Positions 6,024 through 6,100 of a stretch of 6,100 nucleotides of DNA are shown piece after piece; the first letter of the stretch is position 1; each line of letters opens with the position of its first letter. This stretch comes from SFEB01 sp964612455 (GTDB lineage Bacteria > Bacillota > Clostridia > Christensenellales > CAG-314): assembly GCA_964612455.1 (NCBI GenBank), contig CAZTCB010000045.1, positions 1 to 6,100 on the forward strand. Direction: 5' to 3'. The notes beneath the pieces are model-generated. The model was not told the origin of the DNA, made no database searches, and saw only the letters and a list, made by a program, of their open reading frames with translations. Position numbers and translations under genes: made by a program.

Positions 6024-6061
6024 AAAAAGCCGTGTTGAGGGTGACCTCGGCACGGCTTTTT
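6024..6061 (+). terminator. Strong intrinsic terminator after ispDF
   Basis: A5 GCCGTGTTGAGG (6024-6040) pairs along its full length with CCTCGGCACGGCT5 (6045-6061) around a GTGA tetraloop (GNRA class). The 17-bp helix includes two adjacent G-U pairs (6035-6050 and 6036-6049), and the 3' arm ends in five T. In the opposite strand those two pairs become A-C mismatches, so the structure is optimised for plus-strand RNA. It probably ends the rqcP-ispDF transcript or a short RNA starting after ispDF. It could also serve as an attenuator for a gene beyond 6100. Confidence 0.9.
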
Positions 6062-6100
6062 GTATTGTGAAAATTAAGAGAAACTTGTAGACAGAATATA

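Noticed and set aside
5910..6061. T-box or known riboswitch
   Set aside because: No T-box signature (AGGGTGGAACCGCG-like) and no core of a riboswitch class that I can recognise.

Overview
The window looks like the chromosome of a bacterium of the Firmicutes, most probably a class Clostridia lineage. The evidence is an RpoB of 1280 residues without the large proteobacterial insertions and with a long acidic tail, an 82-residue RqcP (YabO) almost collinear with the Bacillus protein, and strong Shine-Dalgarno sites. Genus and species cannot be read from the sequence.

Layout. Positions 1-99 (minus strand) are the first 33 codons of rpoC, which runs out of the window. Positions 112-3954 (minus) are a complete, intact rpoB. 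The two are 12 bp apart and form an rpoBC operon. Positions 3955-4371 are an AT-rich divergent intergenic region. It holds a good sigma-A type promoter firing towards rpoB, a weaker candidate firing towards rqcP, and several small hairpins. Positions 4372-4620 (plus) are rqcP, an S4-domain ribosome quality control factor. Positions 4714-5799 (plus) are a fused ispDF encoding two MEP-pathway activities. Positions 5800-6100 contain no convincing gene, but carry a 10-bp inverted repeat and a very strong intrinsic terminator for plus-strand transcripts.

How the genes work together. rpoB and rpoC make the two large RNA polymerase subunits. In most bacteria they follow rplJ-rplL; here rpoB is instead preceded by its own promoter and a divergent gene pair. 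rqcP (rescue of stalled 50S subunits) and ispDF (isoprenoid precursors) are functionally unrelated and probably co-transcribed, ending at the terminator near 6061.

I see no mobile element, CRISPR array, tRNA, rRNA or obvious new enzymatic system. The points most worth a second look are the uncoupling of rpoBC from the ribosomal-protein genes, the IspD-IspF fusion, the structured region after ispDF, a possible trace of an HU gene upstream of rqcP, and the acidic RpoB tail. A 1169-codon open frame antisense to rpoB is explained by codon avoidance rather than by a gene.
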